Below are positions 16,424 to 25,520 of a stretch of DNA of 36,236 nt, piece after piece. The notes beneath the pieces were generated by a model, which worked only from the letters and a program-made list of their open reading frames with translations, was not told the DNA's origin and made no database searches. Position numbers and translations under genes: made by a program. Source of the DNA: Candidatus Poribacteria bacterium (GTDB taxonomy: Bacteria > Poribacteria > WGA-4E > WGA-3G). The stretch spans positions 1-36,236 of the forward strand of contig JAJECN010000004.1 of the NCBI GenBank assembly GCA_022821965.1. Reading direction: 5' to 3'. Position 1 is the first letter of the stretch; every line of letters begins with the position of its first letter.

Positions 16424-17824
16424 ATGAAATATTTTCACAGTTTACTGTCTCTAACCTGCTTAGTGTCAATTCTACTGAGTGCATGTGATTCCGAATCGCC
16501 TGTGACAGTAGAATCAACACCGGTATTTGCCACAAGCGAATTTTCCGGTGGTGAGACGACTGTTTTCGATGCGTCAAGCCACGCATTCTCAATCCCCGCT
16601 CCCAATCTCTCCCCTGCAGCATTTGAAAAGCACCTCGAAGGTGACGTTGAATTTGAAGCCGTTTTCGTGACTGCCCCTGCGGTGGTAAATCCAGGATTGG
16701 GTCCCATCTACAACAATGTCTCGTGTATCAACTGCCATTCTCGTGATGGTCGTGGGCGACCTCCAGATTCTGACGAAGGACTCGTGTCACTGCTCTTCAG
16801 ACTCAGTCTGCCGAAAACAGAAGATTCAATAGATGGAAAGCCACCGATTCCGGTGCCTGGCTTTGGGACACAACTTAACAATCGTGCGATTGTGGACGCA
16901 GACCCAGAAGGCAAAGTTAAGATTGACTATACCGAGCAGACATTGACCACAGCAGATGGAACGCGTGTGCATCTGCGTTATCCGAACTATACTGTTACAG
17001 AAACCTATCAGCCGCTACCAGAAGATGTCGAAGTATCGCCACGGGTCGCACCCGCCGTCTTTGGACTCGGTTTGCTGGAAGCGATTCCTGAAGATGTCAT
17101 TCTTGCCTACGCAGACGAAGCCGATGCTGATGGAGACGGTATATCGGGGAAACCGAATTACGTCTGGGATGTTGTTGCGCAGCGTTACACCTTGGGACGT
17201 TTCGGGTGGAAAGCGAATCAACCGACACTTCTTCAGCAGGTGGCAGCAGCATATAATGACGATATGGGCATAACGACCTCACTGTTCCGAACAGAAAACT
17301 CTGCAGGCCAATCGCAACTCACTGAACACAGTGCGATGCCGGAGGTTAGCGACGAGATTTTGGACGTCGTGACGTTCTATGTTCAGACATTAGCAGTCCC
17401 AGCGCGACGCAATATAGACGATCCACAAGTTAAACAAGGTGAGCAACTTTTCGCCGAAGCGCAGTGTGCGAGTTGTCACATTCCAACGTTAAGAACGGGT
17501 GTTTTAGCCGGTGTTCCGTCAGTCAGCAATCAGACAATTCACCCTTACACGGATCTGTTGCTACACGACATGGGACCGGAATTAGCGGATAATCGTCCGG
17601 ATTTTCACGCCAACGGTCGCGAATGGCGGACGCCACCCTTGTGGGGTATCGGTTTAGTGAAAAGGGTGAACGGTCATACCAACTTCCTCCATGATGGCAG
17701 AGCACGCGACTTGATGGAAGCGATTCTCTGGCACGGCGGGGAGGCGGAAGCATCGCGGCAAGCCGTTGAGCAGATGTCAAAAGCAGAACGTGATGCACTC
17801 ATTGTGTTTTTAGAGTCTTTGTAA
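16424..17824 (+). CDS. di-heme cytochrome lipoprotein, DUF1111 (di-heme oxidoreductase family)
   Basis: This is a 466-residue lipoprotein (lipobox LSAC, Cys21) with two c-type heme sites: CINCH at 101-105 and CASCH at 348-352. The layout, with an N-terminal heme, a long middle and HNGREWRTPPLWGIGLV-type conserved segment before the end, is that of DUF1111, often annotated thiol oxidoreductase without proof. Family members sit beside imelysins in many genomes, as I recall. A redox step on an iron complex at the cell surface is a reasonable inference. The start ATG 16424 has only a weak GAAG. It follows a probable partial terminator and ends 45 bases before the next Fur box. Confidence 0.88.
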   Translation: MKYFHSLLSLTCLVSILLSACDSESPVTVESTPVFATSEFSGGETTVFDASSHAFSIPAPNLSPAAFEKHLEGDVEFEAVFVTAPAVVNPGLGPIYNNVSCINCHSRDGRGRPPDSDEGLVSLLFRLSLPKTEDSIDGKPPIPVPGFGTQLNNRAIVDADPEGKVKIDYTEQTLTTADGTRVHLRYPNYTVTETYQPLPEDVEVSPRVAPAVFGLGLLEAIPEDVILAYADEADADGDGISGKPNYVWDVVAQRYTLGRFGWKANQPTLLQQVAAAYNDDMGITTSLFRTENSAGQSQLTEHSAMPEVSDEILDVVTFYVQTLAVPARRNIDDPQVKQGEQLFAEAQCASCHIPTLRTGVLAGVPSVSNQTIHPYTDLLLHDMGPELADNRPDFHANGREWRTPPLWGIGLVKRVNGHTNFLHDGRARDLMEAILWHGGEAEASRQAVEQMSKAERDALIVFLESL

Positions 17825-17868
17825 AAAGGGCATTTTCGCACCAACATCCGTTGGTGCTAACACAAAAC

Positions 17869-17887
17869 GAGAATGAGTCTCAATTTC
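17869..17887. promoter_or_regulatory. Fur-box-like operator
   Basis: GAGAATGAGTCTCAATTTC differs from the consensus at two positions. It is 32 bases before the small lipoprotein and should control it and the TonB receptor. No clear -35/-10 pair is visible here. Confidence 0.72.
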
Positions 17888-17919
17888 AACATAACAGTAT
17901 CAGATTAAGGATCTAAAAG

Positions 17920-18171
17920 ATGAACCTAACCTCTATCATACTCAGGAGTTTGCTGTTAGTATTCGTCATAGCAACCAGTTTCGCTTTGCTCGGTTGTGAA
18001 AGCGATCCCATACTCGCCCCACAATCCGAAGTTGCTGAAGAGGGCGGCAGTTACGGCAACACAAATTTACCAGTGAGTGGAACCGGGAACACGGAAAACA
18101 CGGTTAAAGATGAACAGAAAAATAAAATCAGTAACAATCGCGTCCCAATTACGAATCCAAAACTCTTTTGA
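17920..18171 (+). CDS. small lipoprotein of unknown function
   Basis: This is an 83-residue protein. The signal peptide is followed by the lipobox LLGC (Cys26) and a short, polar, Asn/Gly/Glu-rich mature part of fewer than 60 residues without a recognisable domain. AAGGA precedes ATG 17920. It sits behind a Fur box and 20 bases before the TonB receptor, so it is probably co-expressed with it. It may be an accessory partner of the receptor, but this rests on position only. Confidence 0.7.
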   Translation: MNLTSIILRSLLLVFVIATSFALLGCESDPILAPQSEVAEEGGSYGNTNLPVSGTGNTENTVKDEQKNKISNNRVPITNPKLF

Positions 18172-18191
18172 AAGCATAGGAAACAGAATCG

Positions 18192-20708
18192 ATGCATTTA
18201 CCTTTCGGAACAACCAGCGGGTTTCCAAAAACCTTTACGAAGACAGCAGTTATTGCAACCATTCTCATTCTTCTATTGAGCATGCCACACTATTGCCTGG
18301 GTTCAACTGAAATTAGTGGTAGAACAATTGATAAGGAAACAGGGCAACCAATTTGGGGCGCAATTGTTAGAATTGAATCGGATGGACAGCTCTTAGCAGA
18401 AACAACGACAGACAAAGATGGCAGTTTCCGCCTCACTCAGGATATTCAAGGCGAAAAACAGATTCAGGTCAGTGCAACCGGTTATAATCGACACACGGAG
18501 ACGCTCGCGATTAAACCCGATTCAACACACAAGTTGGAAATTTCATTGTCCAGCCAAACTTTCCAACTTGCCCCGATAGAAATCATTGGCGAATCGTCGC
18601 GTAAGCACAGAAAACTTCCCGGAACAATGAGCATGTTGGAACCAGAAACCGTTGACCTCATTAAACCCGTTGGAACACAGGAATTACTTGAACTCATACC
18701 GGGTATTAACGGTTACGCTGATGATGGCTTCGGCAACTCTCGCTTGAGCATCGGCATCCGAGGTCTAAACCCTCGCCGAAGTGCTCGCGTCCTTATATTG
18801 GAAGATGGTGTCCCGATACAACCCGCCCTTTACATCTACCCGAATGCTTACTACAATCCACCGGCAGACCGAATCGATGCAGTCGAGGTGATTAAAAGCA
18901 GTGCAGCACTCCGATACGGACCACAGACAATGGGGGGTGTTATCAACTACACGACACGAAAACCGGATGGAACAAAGGGTTTCTCGAATCAGTTAACGGC
19001 AGGTAACAACGGGTACTACAGCGCATTTTCGGAGTGGAAGGGTATCGGCAATCCAGAAAAAGTCGTGTCGGATGTTCAACTTCTCTATAAACACGGAAAC
19101 GGCTTCAGAGAAAATAATACATTTGATCAGGCAAATGGGACAGTAAAAACACTTTTCCAATTGAGCGAGGAAAAGACACTCTATCTCAAACTCAACGGTA
19201 ATTTTGAAAACTTAAACGCCACATATACGGGCTTGACAGAATACTCCTTCCAAACAGACCCGAATTTTAATCCGAAAGAGGACGACAATTTCAAGATCCT
19301 GCGGACATCACTCGATCTCATCTATACCAACAAAATTTCGACAAATCTCGTCAGTAATACGACGCTGTATACAAGCGTGTTCGATCGGCGGTGGTGGCGT
19401 GAGGACGATATTTTCGTGCGTCCCACGGCTCTTGAAACTGGAAACTTGGTAGCGGTGCCATATTTCCAAACGGGTGATCTCGTCAGAACCGGCAATCGGA
19501 AAAGCAATTTCGGTATCCTCCGCACCTTCTACGTCGGTGGCGTTGAGCAGAACTATACCCTCAACCACGGCATTGCTGGAAATTTAGGTCGCGCTGAAAT
19601 CGGAGGTAGAGTACACTGGGAACGCTTTATCGACGACAAGAAAACTGGGAACGCGCCGGATGCTCGTGACGGTATCTACTACATTGGCACTCCCGGTTCT
19701 GAAACAGACCCAGTGAAAATTGTAGGGCAGAGTCATCATTATGAGACGATCGCCTTGGCACTTTACGCCAAAGAGCAGATAAATTTTGAAAGGTTGACTG
19801 TTATACCGGGCTTACGTTTTGAGGTGCTTAAGCAGGATCGCGTCGATAGGTTACACGGCTCGGTGCTCGCGGACAAGGTCTCGTCGGTGCTGTTGCCAGG
19901 AATCGGTGCGAACTACGAGTTCGGGCAATTCAACCTTTTCGGTGGCATTCATCGAGGGTACACAGCACCCTCCAGTGGCGCGCTGAAAATTACGAACTTC
20001 GGTCAGGACATCGATACGGGTGGGCTGGATCTTAAACCTGAGAAAAGTTGGAATATGGAAGTAGGATTCCGCTCATGGGTACCAGGGGTCGTCGTAGAAA
20101 CCGCTGGATTTTTGATTAAGGTCGAAGATTTAGTCGCGGCTGGACGCGGCACGGCTTTCAAGAACTTAGGTAAGGTTGACCTGTCAGGATTAGAAACCGC
20201 ATTGACATTGGGCATATCAGAATTTGTGTCAATACTGCCCGACTTCAATTTCTCGTATACATACCTTCAGACAAAGATCGTTGACGGTATCGTGAAGTCC
20301 GCCACTATTGCTGGTAACGTGGATGTCGAACTAAACGGCAACGAATTGCCCTACGCCCCACGCCACACCTTTACAGTCGGATTGTCAAAACGGATCGGAG
20401 ATGTCATCCGCATGCGCGCAGATATGCGGTTTGTGGACGAAGTCTTTACCGACTTTGAAAATCTACAACAGACGCTCAACCGTGGAGATACCGGACCTAT
20501 TCCGAGCTACGCAATTTTCAATGCAAGTATAGATTATAGACTAACCAAACAGTGGCAGATATTTTTCACTGCCAAAAACATTTTCGATAACGTATACATC
20601 GGGTCGCGGCTGCATTCAAACGCGGGCCAACCCGAAGCCAACCTGAGCTCGGGCATCCTGATTGGACCGAGGCGACAGATACTTTTTGGTATCAAGCAAG
20701 GTTTATAG
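18192..20708 (+). CDS. TonB-dependent receptor, FecA-like, with carboxypeptidase-regulatory-like N-domain
   Basis: This is an 838-residue outer-membrane receptor. A signal peptide (TAVIATILILLLSMPHYCLGS) is followed by a CarboxypepD_reg-like domain at about 38-115 (ISGRTIDKETGQPIWGAIV). The plug domain follows (LLELIPGINGYADD, IGIRGLNPRRSARVLILEDG, IDAVEVIKSSAALRYGPQTM). The 22-strand barrel runs to FGIKQGL. The plug style is that of FecA-type ferric-chelate receptors; the ligand is not determined by sequence. The regulatory-like domain before the plug is common in Bacteroidetes-style receptors. It is behind a small Fur-controlled lipoprotein and in front of the DUF4856 lipoprotein. The start at 18192 has a weak AGGA. 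Confidence 0.9.
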   Translation: MHLPFGTTSGFPKTFTKTAVIATILILLLSMPHYCLGSTEISGRTIDKETGQPIWGAIVRIESDGQLLAETTTDKDGSFRLTQDIQGEKQIQVSATGYNRHTETLAIKPDSTHKLEISLSSQTFQLAPIEIIGESSRKHRKLPGTMSMLEPETVDLIKPVGTQELLELIPGINGYADDGFGNSRLSIGIRGLNPRRSARVLILEDGVPIQPALYIYPNAYYNPPADRIDAVEVIKSSAALRYGPQTMGGVINYTTRKPDGTKGFSNQLTAGNNGYYSAFSEWKGIGNPEKVVSDVQLLYKHGNGFRENNTFDQANGTVKTLFQLSEEKTLYLKLNGNFENLNATYTGLTEYSFQTDPNFNPKEDDNFKILRTSLDLIYTNKISTNLVSNTTLYTSVFDRRWWREDDIFVRPTALETGNLVAVPYFQTGDLVRTGNRKSNFGILRTFYVGGVEQNYTLNHGIAGNLGRAEIGGRVHWERFIDDKKTGNAPDARDGIYYIGTPGSETDPVKIVGQSHHYETIALALYAKEQINFERLTVIPGLRFEVLKQDRVDRLHGSVLADKVSSVLLPGIGANYEFGQFNLFGGIHRGYTAPSSGALKITNFGQDIDTGGLDLKPEKSWNMEVGFRSWVPGVVVETAGFLIKVEDLVAAGRGTAFKNLGKVDLSGLETALTLGISEFVSILPDFNFSYTYLQTKIVDGIVKSATIAGNVDVELNGNELPYAPRHTFTVGLSKRIGDVIRMRADMRFVDEVFTDFENLQQTLNRGDTGPIPSYAIFNASIDYRLTKQWQIFFTAKNIFDNVYIGSRLHSNAGQPEANLSSGILIGPRRQILFGIKQGL

Positions 20709-20716
20709 TTTGGGCG

Positions 20717-20734
20717 TATACTGAAGAGAGTATA
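20717..20734 (+). terminator. short hairpin after the TonB receptor, possible weak terminator
   Basis: TATACT and AGTATA form a 6-bp stem around GAAGAG, 9 bases past the stop, followed by TTATAAG. The stem is short and AT-rich, so this is a weak call. Confidence 0.3.
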
Positions 20735-20806
20735 TTATAAGATACCTATCATTCTTGAAACCTCATCTTCATCAAGGCGCGCCCAGCAACAACGAACAAT
20801 TCCAAA

Positions 20807-20825
20807 GATAATGAGATTCATTATC
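20807..20825. promoter_or_regulatory. Fur-box-like operator
   Basis: GATAATGAGATTCATTATC has perfect complementary 8-base arms and is the closest to the classical Fur box in this window. It lies 25 bases before the DUF4856 start. Confidence 0.88.
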
Positions 20826-20849
20826 AATTTTAACGCTAAAGGAGAAAAC

Positions 20850-22169
20850 ATGATTTCCCTGACAAAAAAATTACAATGGTTAGCTGTGTTGCTAACCATT
20901 GCGAGTCTATTTCTCGCTGCTTGCGGCAGCGACGAAGAGGACGATGCTGAGGAATTAGAAGAAGGTACTGCCACAATCGCAGTTCCACAAGCGTACGTCT
21001 TTGACAGTCGCTTTATGGAAGGCGAAAGCAGTGTGTCTTACTCAGGGCAGGTTGTACGTAATCTGCTGTTGCAAGACCTGAAATCAACCACTGACAGTGT
21101 CGGAAAAGATGGCGCACGTCCTATTGCCGTGTCGGATCTGCTCAAATTTTATGAATATGACGATGCGCTTAACCTAAAGACGTTGACAACTACAGGCGCA
21201 CTCTCTGCAAGCGAAAGCCACTATTCAGCACTTTCGACAGGAAAAAATCTGGTCGGCAAAATTTCAGATGAACTGGTCATCGGTTACAACCAAACCGCGG
21301 ACGATTTGGTACGCGAATGGTTCAAGGGTATTGCGGAAAACTCGCAAGACTCTGATAAACTCGGCACCCCGATGGCTTATACCACTGATGACGGTGTTGA
21401 CATGTCGCAGATGATTAATAAGGTACTCATCGGCGCGGTTCCTTACTACCAAGCGACTGGCGTTTATCTCGGCGGGCTGCTTGAACGCGACAATAGTGAG
21501 GCACGAGATGGGACTGACCCGTATACCTCAATGGAACACGCATGGGACGAAGCCTTCGGTTACTTCGGTGCCGCTCGCGACTATTCCCGATACACCGATG
21601 AACAGCTCGCCGGAAAGGTCGATGATTTCACGTTCGATTCTAACGGTGATGGAAGCATCGACTTCAAATCGGAATATAACTTCGGGCTTTCCAGAAACGC
21701 TGGTAAGCGGGATAAAGGCGGATCAGGTGTTGATTTTACACAAGAGATTTTCAACGCCTTCCTCGCTGGTAGAACAGCAATAACGAACCAAGGCACGGTC
21801 GCGGAAATCAGTGCACACCGCCAAGCCGCCGCAAACGGCATGGAGAAGGTTATCGCAGCAACTGTGGTACACTACATCAACGACACACTCAGTGATATGT
21901 CGAAGTTAGGCACAGCAGATGAAAACATTGCCAACTTAAACAAACATTGGGCAGAGATGAAGGGATACACCGTCGCGTTGCAGTACAATCCTTTTCGGTT
22001 GATTACTGATGGACAACTTGCGGAATTGCATGGTATTATGGGAAAAGCACCGATATATGAGAAACCAGGTAGCAACGCCTATAATACACAAGTCGCCAAC
22101 TACAAGCGAGCCAAGGACGTCATGCAAGCGGCTTATGGATTCTCTAACACCAATATGGACAACTGGTAG
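20850..22169 (+). CDS. DUF4856 lipoprotein
   Basis: This is a 439-residue lipoprotein with lipobox LAAC after the signal helix, then an acidic stretch (EEDDAEELEE) and a helical body. The DUF4856 hallmark EHAWDEAFGYFGAARDYSRY lies in the middle. The family resembles imelysins in length and helical character and, as I recall, accompanies imelysin and DUF1111 genes in other genomes. Its biochemical role is unknown. AAAGGAG lies before ATG 20850; the upstream in-frame ATG at 20811 falls inside the Fur box and is rejected. It is likely a monocistronic unit controlled by the near-perfect operator. Confidence 0.87.
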   Translation: MISLTKKLQWLAVLLTIASLFLAACGSDEEDDAEELEEGTATIAVPQAYVFDSRFMEGESSVSYSGQVVRNLLLQDLKSTTDSVGKDGARPIAVSDLLKFYEYDDALNLKTLTTTGALSASESHYSALSTGKNLVGKISDELVIGYNQTADDLVREWFKGIAENSQDSDKLGTPMAYTTDDGVDMSQMINKVLIGAVPYYQATGVYLGGLLERDNSEARDGTDPYTSMEHAWDEAFGYFGAARDYSRYTDEQLAGKVDDFTFDSNGDGSIDFKSEYNFGLSRNAGKRDKGGSGVDFTQEIFNAFLAGRTAITNQGTVAEISAHRQAAANGMEKVIAATVVHYINDTLSDMSKLGTADENIANLNKHWAEMKGYTVALQYNPFRLITDGQLAELHGIMGKAPIYEKPGSNAYNTQVANYKRAKDVMQAAYGFSNTNMDNW

Positions 22170-22262
22170 GACCGGTAGGCATCAATGTAGGTGGGGCTTG
22201 AATCTGCAAGATGCCTTTCCACCGGTAGTCCACTCATAAAGGGTTTCTACCGGAAAACAATC

Positions 22263-22283
22263 GGCGCGCTGATAAAGCGCGCC
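22263..22283. repeat. GC hairpin before the glycosyltransferase-like gene
   Basis: GGCGCGC and GCGCGCC form a 7-bp stem with TGATAAA loop, 19 bases before ATG 22303. No T-run follows. ACCGGTAG also recurs nearby (22171-22178 and near 22223), which suggests another intergenic repeat remnant. Confidence 0.45.
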
Positions 22284-22302
22284 TATCAAATCGCCCAAAT
22301 AA

Positions 22303-23745
22303 ATGACGACGGAATTCAGAGTCTGGAGTCTTGTATTCATCAGCTGCATAGGTTCTCGACTGCTGAGCACTATCTATTACATTGAAGATTTAGACAGTCT
22401 CCGCTTCGCGCTGAGTATGGTAGACTACGATGTTGCCAAGTTGCAACCCCATTTCCCAGCGTATCCTGTTTTCTGTTATATCGCCAAACTCCTTTATGCA
22501 GTCATTCACCGTTACGCGTTCGCATTTTCACTCATTGGTGGTCTCTCAACCTTTTTCACAATCTACTTTACACTAAAACTTACAAAGATCCAAAACACCA
22601 CACTGTTGGGGAAAATTGCCATCTTTGTGGTATTTATGAATCCTCTACTCTGGCTGATGAGCAATCGCTATATGCCGGATGCAATGGGCGTTGCGTGCCT
22701 GTTAGCAAGCCTTTACTTTACAACAGGATCAATGAAAGATAAGGGGGATTTCCGCAATATTGTCGGGTTCCTCCTCGCTGGTATTCTGATTGGAATTCGA
22801 CTCTCATATTTTCCACTATTGGTGCCTGCATTGTTAATTCGGTTAAAGCACCCTGGACGACTCAAATGCATCATAGCAGGAGCTATCGGGATTCTCATTT
22901 GGCTCATTCCACTGCTCTGGATAACAGGCTGGAACGCGTTGATAACCGCCGCACAGACACAAAGCCACGGACATTTTTCTGATTTCGGTGGCACTGTTTC
23001 CACGAACTCCGAATTGTGGCTCCGTCTGACGAAACTTTTTGAGAGCGTGTGGGCAGACGGTTTTGGGCTTTATTGGAGCGGTCGTCATCTTATAACTGTC
23101 TGTACGACAATTATAATCGCGGTTCTTGTGGTTTCCAACTGGCGCACACTAAAGAAATGGACAACAGAAAAACTTTTCGGAGATGATTCCCTATTTCTGA
23201 ACCCTATCTTTATGGGTTGTGCTGTCTATCTTGTATGGATATTCTTAGGGCAGAACGTCATCTATAAAAGCCGACACGTTTTACCGCTGCTACCTTTTTT
23301 CGCAGTGGGCATTGCGTTCGCCTGTAACAGAATCGTAGGAACGCCGCTCAATAACAGACTGAGTCAATCACTTGCTTGGGGTGCTGTTATCACCTTTTTC
23401 TTCTGCTACAGTTATGTCTCGCTAAATATGGTCGTCCAACACACAAAACCGACAGCGATTGCCCAGATACACGAATACCTCCGTGACAAACAACACGAAC
23501 AGGGCGATAAACCGTATATTGTATCCGTGCCGTTGATTAAGTACTACTTGGCTTCCCAAGCGGTGGAAGCGACCTATATACCAATCAAAAGCGAAGCCGA
23601 TCTCGCCCAACTCGATGAATTGGAAACCGGATTGATTGTCATCGGAAGTCCGCTGCCAAATCGGAAGCCCAAAGTAGAAAAGACCTTCTATCATAACCCG
23701 TACGTGAACCGGATGTGGCCCGAATTGCCCTTATATGAGTACTGA
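22303..23745 (+). CDS. polytopic membrane protein, glycosyltransferase-like (GT-C/PMT style)
   Basis: This is a 480-residue protein with about ten hydrophobic segments. An acidic pair follows the first helix (YYIEDLDSLRFALSM), as in GT-C enzymes that use a polyprenyl-phosphate sugar donor. A soluble C-terminal segment follows the last helix (IAQIHEYLRDK). I cannot name the acceptor or sugar. The start at ATG 22303 has no clear ribosome binding site; a later start within the first 20 residues is possible. The FAD oxidoreductase gene begins 23 bases after its stop, suggesting a two-gene operon for a surface glycan or lipid. There is no Fur box, although it lies between the iron loci. Confidence 0.68.
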   Translation: MTTEFRVWSLVFISCIGSRLLSTIYYIEDLDSLRFALSMVDYDVAKLQPHFPAYPVFCYIAKLLYAVIHRYAFAFSLIGGLSTFFTIYFTLKLTKIQNTTLLGKIAIFVVFMNPLLWLMSNRYMPDAMGVACLLASLYFTTGSMKDKGDFRNIVGFLLAGILIGIRLSYFPLLVPALLIRLKHPGRLKCIIAGAIGILIWLIPLLWITGWNALITAAQTQSHGHFSDFGGTVSTNSELWLRLTKLFESVWADGFGLYWSGRHLITVCTTIIIAVLVVSNWRTLKKWTTEKLFGDDSLFLNPIFMGCAVYLVWIFLGQNVIYKSRHVLPLLPFFAVGIAFACNRIVGTPLNNRLSQSLAWGAVITFFFCYSYVSLNMVVQHTKPTAIAQIHEYLRDKQHEQGDKPYIVSVPLIKYYLASQAVEATYIPIKSEADLAQLDELETGLIVIGSPLPNRKPKVEKTFYHNPYVNRMWPELPLYEY

Positions 23746-23768
23746 GGATTGTTGAGGCACAAAACACG

Positions 23769-25130
23769 ATGAAAACCACGGATCTGCATATCCTTGGCGG
23801 TGGTCCCGCTGGACTGACAACCGGATACTACGCCAAGAAACACAGTCTCAATTTCACCATTTTTGAAGCAGGCGAACACGCTGGTGGAAATTGCCGCACA
23901 CTCAAAATTAAGGGCGCGGACTGTAGACCTTGTGTTTCGCAAAGCGGTGATTTCCGATTCGACACTGGTGCGCACCGTTTCCACGACAAAGATCCACAGG
24001 TCACTGAAGAGGTAAAAAATCTCCTCGGCAACGATTTGTTACAAGTAGAAGCACCGAGTGAGATCTTTTTTGAAGGGAAATTTTACCGGTTTCCGCTTTT
24101 GCTGAGCGACTTGGTCGAAAAACTGGAGACGAAAACCTTATTGAAAATCGCGTGGGAAAACCTATATAGTAGCCCGAAAAAACAGGTAGAGAATTTCGAG
24201 GAGTTTGCTATCAATCAGTACGGAAAAACGTTGGCAGAACGATTTCTACTAAACTATTCCGAAAAATTGTGGGGACAGCCACCATGCAATCTTTCTACTG
24301 CCATTACAGGGAACCGACTCAAAGGACTGGATCTACGGAGTTTTCTCCGTTCAACTGTGTTAGGGACCCCTCAAAACCCCAAACACTTAGATGGATCGTT
24401 TTTTTATCCGAGACACGGTATCGGCATGATTAGCGACAAAGTGTGCGAATTCATCGGTGACAAACACATTAAACTGAAGCACCGAGTCAACCGCTTAATT
24501 CATAAGAACGAAAAAATTGAGCGAATCGTCCTAAACGACGACGTTGAAATTCCAGTTGCTACTGTGATTAATACACTACCCCTAACCCTTTCAGTCCGGA
24601 TGTTAGAACCAGCAGCACCTCCAGAACTTTGTGCCGTTGCGGACAAAATTAAATACCGGCACCTTGTGCTTTGCGTCTTCTGCTTGAACCGTGATACTTT
24701 TTCGTCGAATGCCTCGCTCTATTTTCCGAGTGAAGAATTCCCATTTACGCGCCTATATGAACCCAAAAACCGAAGTGCTGAGATGGCACCCAAAGGACAA
24801 ACAGCCGTCGTGCTGGAGCTGCCTTGTTACAGCGACGATGCCGTGTGGAATATGTCAGAAGCAGCACTGCAAACCGAAGTATGGGAAGCGTTACAGTGCG
24901 TTAAACCACTGCTGCCAGAAGAAGTTATCCACTACGAAACCTACAAGCTGCCATTCGCATATCCCGTGCTTGAAGTAGACTTTGAAGAAAACGTGACCCG
25001 CCTCGTTACCTACTTCAAGAGGTTTGAAAATCTACATCTAACCGGTAGAAGTTCACTGTTTCGCTATTTGCACTTGCATGACCTATTTAAAGCTGGAAGA
25101 GAAGTCGTCGAACAAATCGCAAACGTTTAG
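23769..25130 (+). CDS. FAD-dependent oxidoreductase (UDP-galactopyranose mutase/protoporphyrinogen oxidase-like)
   Basis: This is a 453-residue flavoprotein. The dinucleotide-binding loop ILGGGPAGLTTGYYAKK is at residues 8-24, followed by the Glu of FEAGEHAGGNCRT, and FRFDTGAHRFHDKD matches the second FAD/substrate segment. The family includes UDP-galactopyranose mutases and amine-oxidase-like flavoproteins such as HemY. Operon position next to a GT-C-like membrane protein favours glycan chemistry over heme synthesis. An unusual 12-residue stretch containing CRPC (about residues 56-59) separates KIKG from FRFDTG and looks like an insertion. It is followed by a short GGCT-GTAG-AGCC hairpin (25131-25142) and TCTTATTT, a possible terminator. 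Confidence 0.8.
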   Translation: MKTTDLHILGGGPAGLTTGYYAKKHSLNFTIFEAGEHAGGNCRTLKIKGADCRPCVSQSGDFRFDTGAHRFHDKDPQVTEEVKNLLGNDLLQVEAPSEIFFEGKFYRFPLLLSDLVEKLETKTLLKIAWENLYSSPKKQVENFEEFAINQYGKTLAERFLLNYSEKLWGQPPCNLSTAITGNRLKGLDLRSFLRSTVLGTPQNPKHLDGSFFYPRHGIGMISDKVCEFIGDKHIKLKHRVNRLIHKNEKIERIVLNDDVEIPVATVINTLPLTLSVRMLEPAAPPELCAVADKIKYRHLVLCVFCLNRDTFSSNASLYFPSEEFPFTRLYEPKNRSAEMAPKGQTAVVLELPCYSDDAVWNMSEAALQTEVWEALQCVKPLLPEEVIHYETYKLPFAYPVLEVDFEENVTRLVTYFKRFENLHLTGRSSLFRYLHLHDLFKAGREVVEQIANV

Positions 25131-25266
25131 GGCTGTAGAGCCTCTTATTTGACAAAAAAAATAAAATTCGCCATTTTTCTTAACCATAAAACTGAAATTC
25201 TGTATAATACAACGCACATTTTAACATGTTACAATCAAATTGTGGGCGAAACCGATGAAAAAAAAT

Positions 25267-25296
25267 TTGACACCGGTTTGTGAAGTGTAGTATAAT
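25267..25296 (+). promoter_or_regulatory. probable sigma70 promoter for the heme locus
   Basis: TTGACA (25267-25272) and TATAAT (25291-25296) have an 18-base spacer. Both hexamers match consensus. The Fur box at 25344 is 48 bases after the -10, giving a long leader. Confidence 0.7.
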
Positions 25297-25343
25297 ATAT
25301 ACGTGTTGATATAAAAAAGTTTGGATACCTCTTTCAATAAATT

Positions 25344-25362
25344 GATAATGAGTCTCATTCTC
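25344..25362. promoter_or_regulatory. Fur-box-like operator
   Basis: GATAATGAGTCTCATTCTC is one base off the commonest form. It sits downstream of the 25267 promoter in the leader of the heme monooxygenase transcript. Confidence 0.78.
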
Positions 25363-25483
25363 GTTTTTGAAGGTAGCATTCAAACATATCCATTTCCTCC
25401 AAGGGTGGAGATTCAAAAGGAGATGCTTACCAAAAGGCACTAAAATCATATCCGCCGAAGTATAGCATATTCCTCCACATGGT

Positions 25484-25508
25484 CGGCGGGGAACAGGATA
25501 CCCCGCCG
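25484..25508. repeat. GC hairpin in the heme-locus leader
   Basis: CGGCGGGG (25484-25491) and CCCCGCCG (25501-25508) form a perfect 8-bp stem with a 9-base loop, 12 bases before the second Fur box. It resembles hairpins near 4903 and 29433, so it may be a repeat-family core; no T-run follows. Confidence 0.55.
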
Positions 25509-25520
25509 CACCATAAATAT

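Noticed and set aside
25349-25444. 31-residue frame starting in the Fur box
   Set aside because: The ATG belongs to the operator and no ribosome binding site precedes it; a similar 7-codon frame begins in the box at 5677.
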